Assembly: GCA_949283655.1 (NCBI GenBank)
Contig: CASDTH010000026.1
Span: 1 to 64,000, forward strand
DNA length: 64,000 nt
Origin: an uncultured bacterium
GTDB lineage: Bacteria; Bacillota; Clostridia; Oscillospirales; Acutalibacteraceae
Direction of reading: 5' to 3'
Below are positions 63,652 to 64,000 of the stretch, one piece after another. The first letter of the stretch is position 1, and the number at the start of each line of letters is the position of its first letter. The translations under genes were made by a program, and so were the position numbers. The notes under the pieces were generated by a model. It saw nothing but the letters and a program-made list of their open reading frames with translations, was not told the DNA's origin and ran no database searches.

Positions 63652-63710
63652 CCTGATTTTAATTGATAAAATTAGTATAACATCCCAGAAACTCCCTGTC
63701 AAGAAATACC
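63652..63710 (-). promoter_or_regulatory. Promoter module, copy B (four-helix membrane protein gene)
   Basis: On the minus strand ttgaca (63697-63702), 17 bases, tatact (63674-63679). It is the second copy of the 59-base module at 61242-61300. Confidence 0.88.
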
Positions 63711-63738
63711 TCGAATTCCGGCAAATCCATAAAGAAAA

Positions 63739-63779
63739 GCACGCACGAAGCGCGGCTCACAAGCCGGTTTCGTGCGCGC
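63739..63779 (-). terminator. Terminator of gapA
   Basis: gcacgcacgaa (63739-63749) pairs with ttcgtgcgcgc (63769-63779), followed on the minus strand by cttttcttt. Confidence 0.82.
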
Positions 63780-63810
63780 TCTGATTTTGTGCTCTCAGCG
63801 GGTACGCTGA

Positions 63811-64000
63811 TTAGCCAAGCTCCGCAAAATACTTGATCGTGCGGACCATCTGGCTGGTGTAGGAATTCTCGTTGTCATACCAAGAGACAACCTGCACCTG
63901 ATACAGGCCATTGCCCAGCTCGGACACCATGGTCTGCGTGGCGTCGAACAGGGAGCCATAGCGGATACCAATGATATCGGAGGAAACGATCTCATCCTCA
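63811..64000 (-). CDS. gapA: Glyceraldehyde-3-phosphate dehydrogenase, C-terminal part
   Basis: Only the last 62 codons are in the window; the gene continues beyond 64000. The translation ends [43 protein letters not shown] and stop, the standard C-terminus of GapA, including the WYDNE-xY segment near the NAD and catalytic site. It makes 1,3-bisphosphoglycerate in glycolysis. Confidence 0.95.
   Translation of the reverse strand, partial: EDEIVSSDIIGIRYGSLFDATQTMVSELGNGLYQVQVVSWYDNENSYTSQMVRTIKYFAELG

Overview
The window is a chromosomal segment of a GC-rich (roughly 55-58 percent by eye) Gram-positive anaerobe, most likely a gut member of Clostridia (Oscillospiraceae-like). Supporting features are T-box leaders, a TepA-YlzJ-UppP-SpoIIIE/FtsK block typical of endospore-forming Firmicutes, an IspH-S1 fusion, a DUF5685 protein beside a DnaJ-like protein, SLH and PDTG-type surface proteins, and sigma-A promoters close to consensus. 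No rRNA, tRNA, CRISPR array, prophage or insertion sequence was recognised.

Layout: 1-0.8 kb is hairpin-rich non-coding DNA carrying a repeat that recurs at 34.8 kb. 0.8-4.6 kb is pheS-pheT under a Phe T-box. 4.6-8.6 kb is an ABC transporter operon headed by a small secreted protein with a consensus promoter. 8.7-11.7 kb is a GH89-type alpha-N-acetylglucosaminidase and a FakA-C-terminal-like mini protein. 11.7-16.5 kb is SpoIIIE/FtsK, UppP, YlzJ and TepA. 16.7-19.6 kb is a membrane-anchored protein, an SLH-anchored SGNH esterase and ferritin. 19.7-28.1 kb is a carbohydrate region: AraC regulator, GH16 enzyme, GPH-type transporter, ferredoxin-type aldo/keto reductase, an XRE regulator with a striking operator, and a GH141-like beta-helix protein ending in a PDZ-like domain. 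28.2-34.7 kb carries an LRR protein, PRPP synthetase, FucO, a secreted phosphodiesterase and enolase. 34.9-38.6 kb is a heptose-type operon (GmhA, HAD, HldE-like kinase and an unrecognised 320-aa enzyme). 38.9-51.1 kb is mixed: secreted PHP protein behind a structured leader, Nudix, RadC, RluA-family synthase, an FtsX/LolD-type ABC system, surface proteins, nitroreductase, an MGMT-like protein and AzlCD. 51.3-56.9 kb is an overlapping operon rpiR-type regulator, BaiN-like flavoprotein, cmk, plsC, ispH-rpsA. 57.0-64 kb carries a membrane protein, J-like protein and DUF5685 trio, a metallophosphoesterase, TrpB2 under a Trp T-box, a 4-TM protein and the C-terminal end of gapA.

The carbohydrate genes fit growth on host or plant glycans: GH89, GH16 and the GH141-like protein all lack a visible signal peptide, suggesting import of oligosaccharides followed by intracellular cleavage, with FucO able to reduce the lactaldehyde made from fucose. 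This is inference.

The points most worth checking are the heptose operon with its unknown fourth enzyme, the apparently leaderless mRNA of the AraC regulator, the small secreted protein with a bespoke ABC exporter, the structured leader of the PHP gene, the four-half-site XRE operator, and several dispersed intergenic modules, two of which contain active-looking promoters. Starts given here were often moved downstream of the longest open frame to the codon with the best ribosome binding site; reasons are in each entry.
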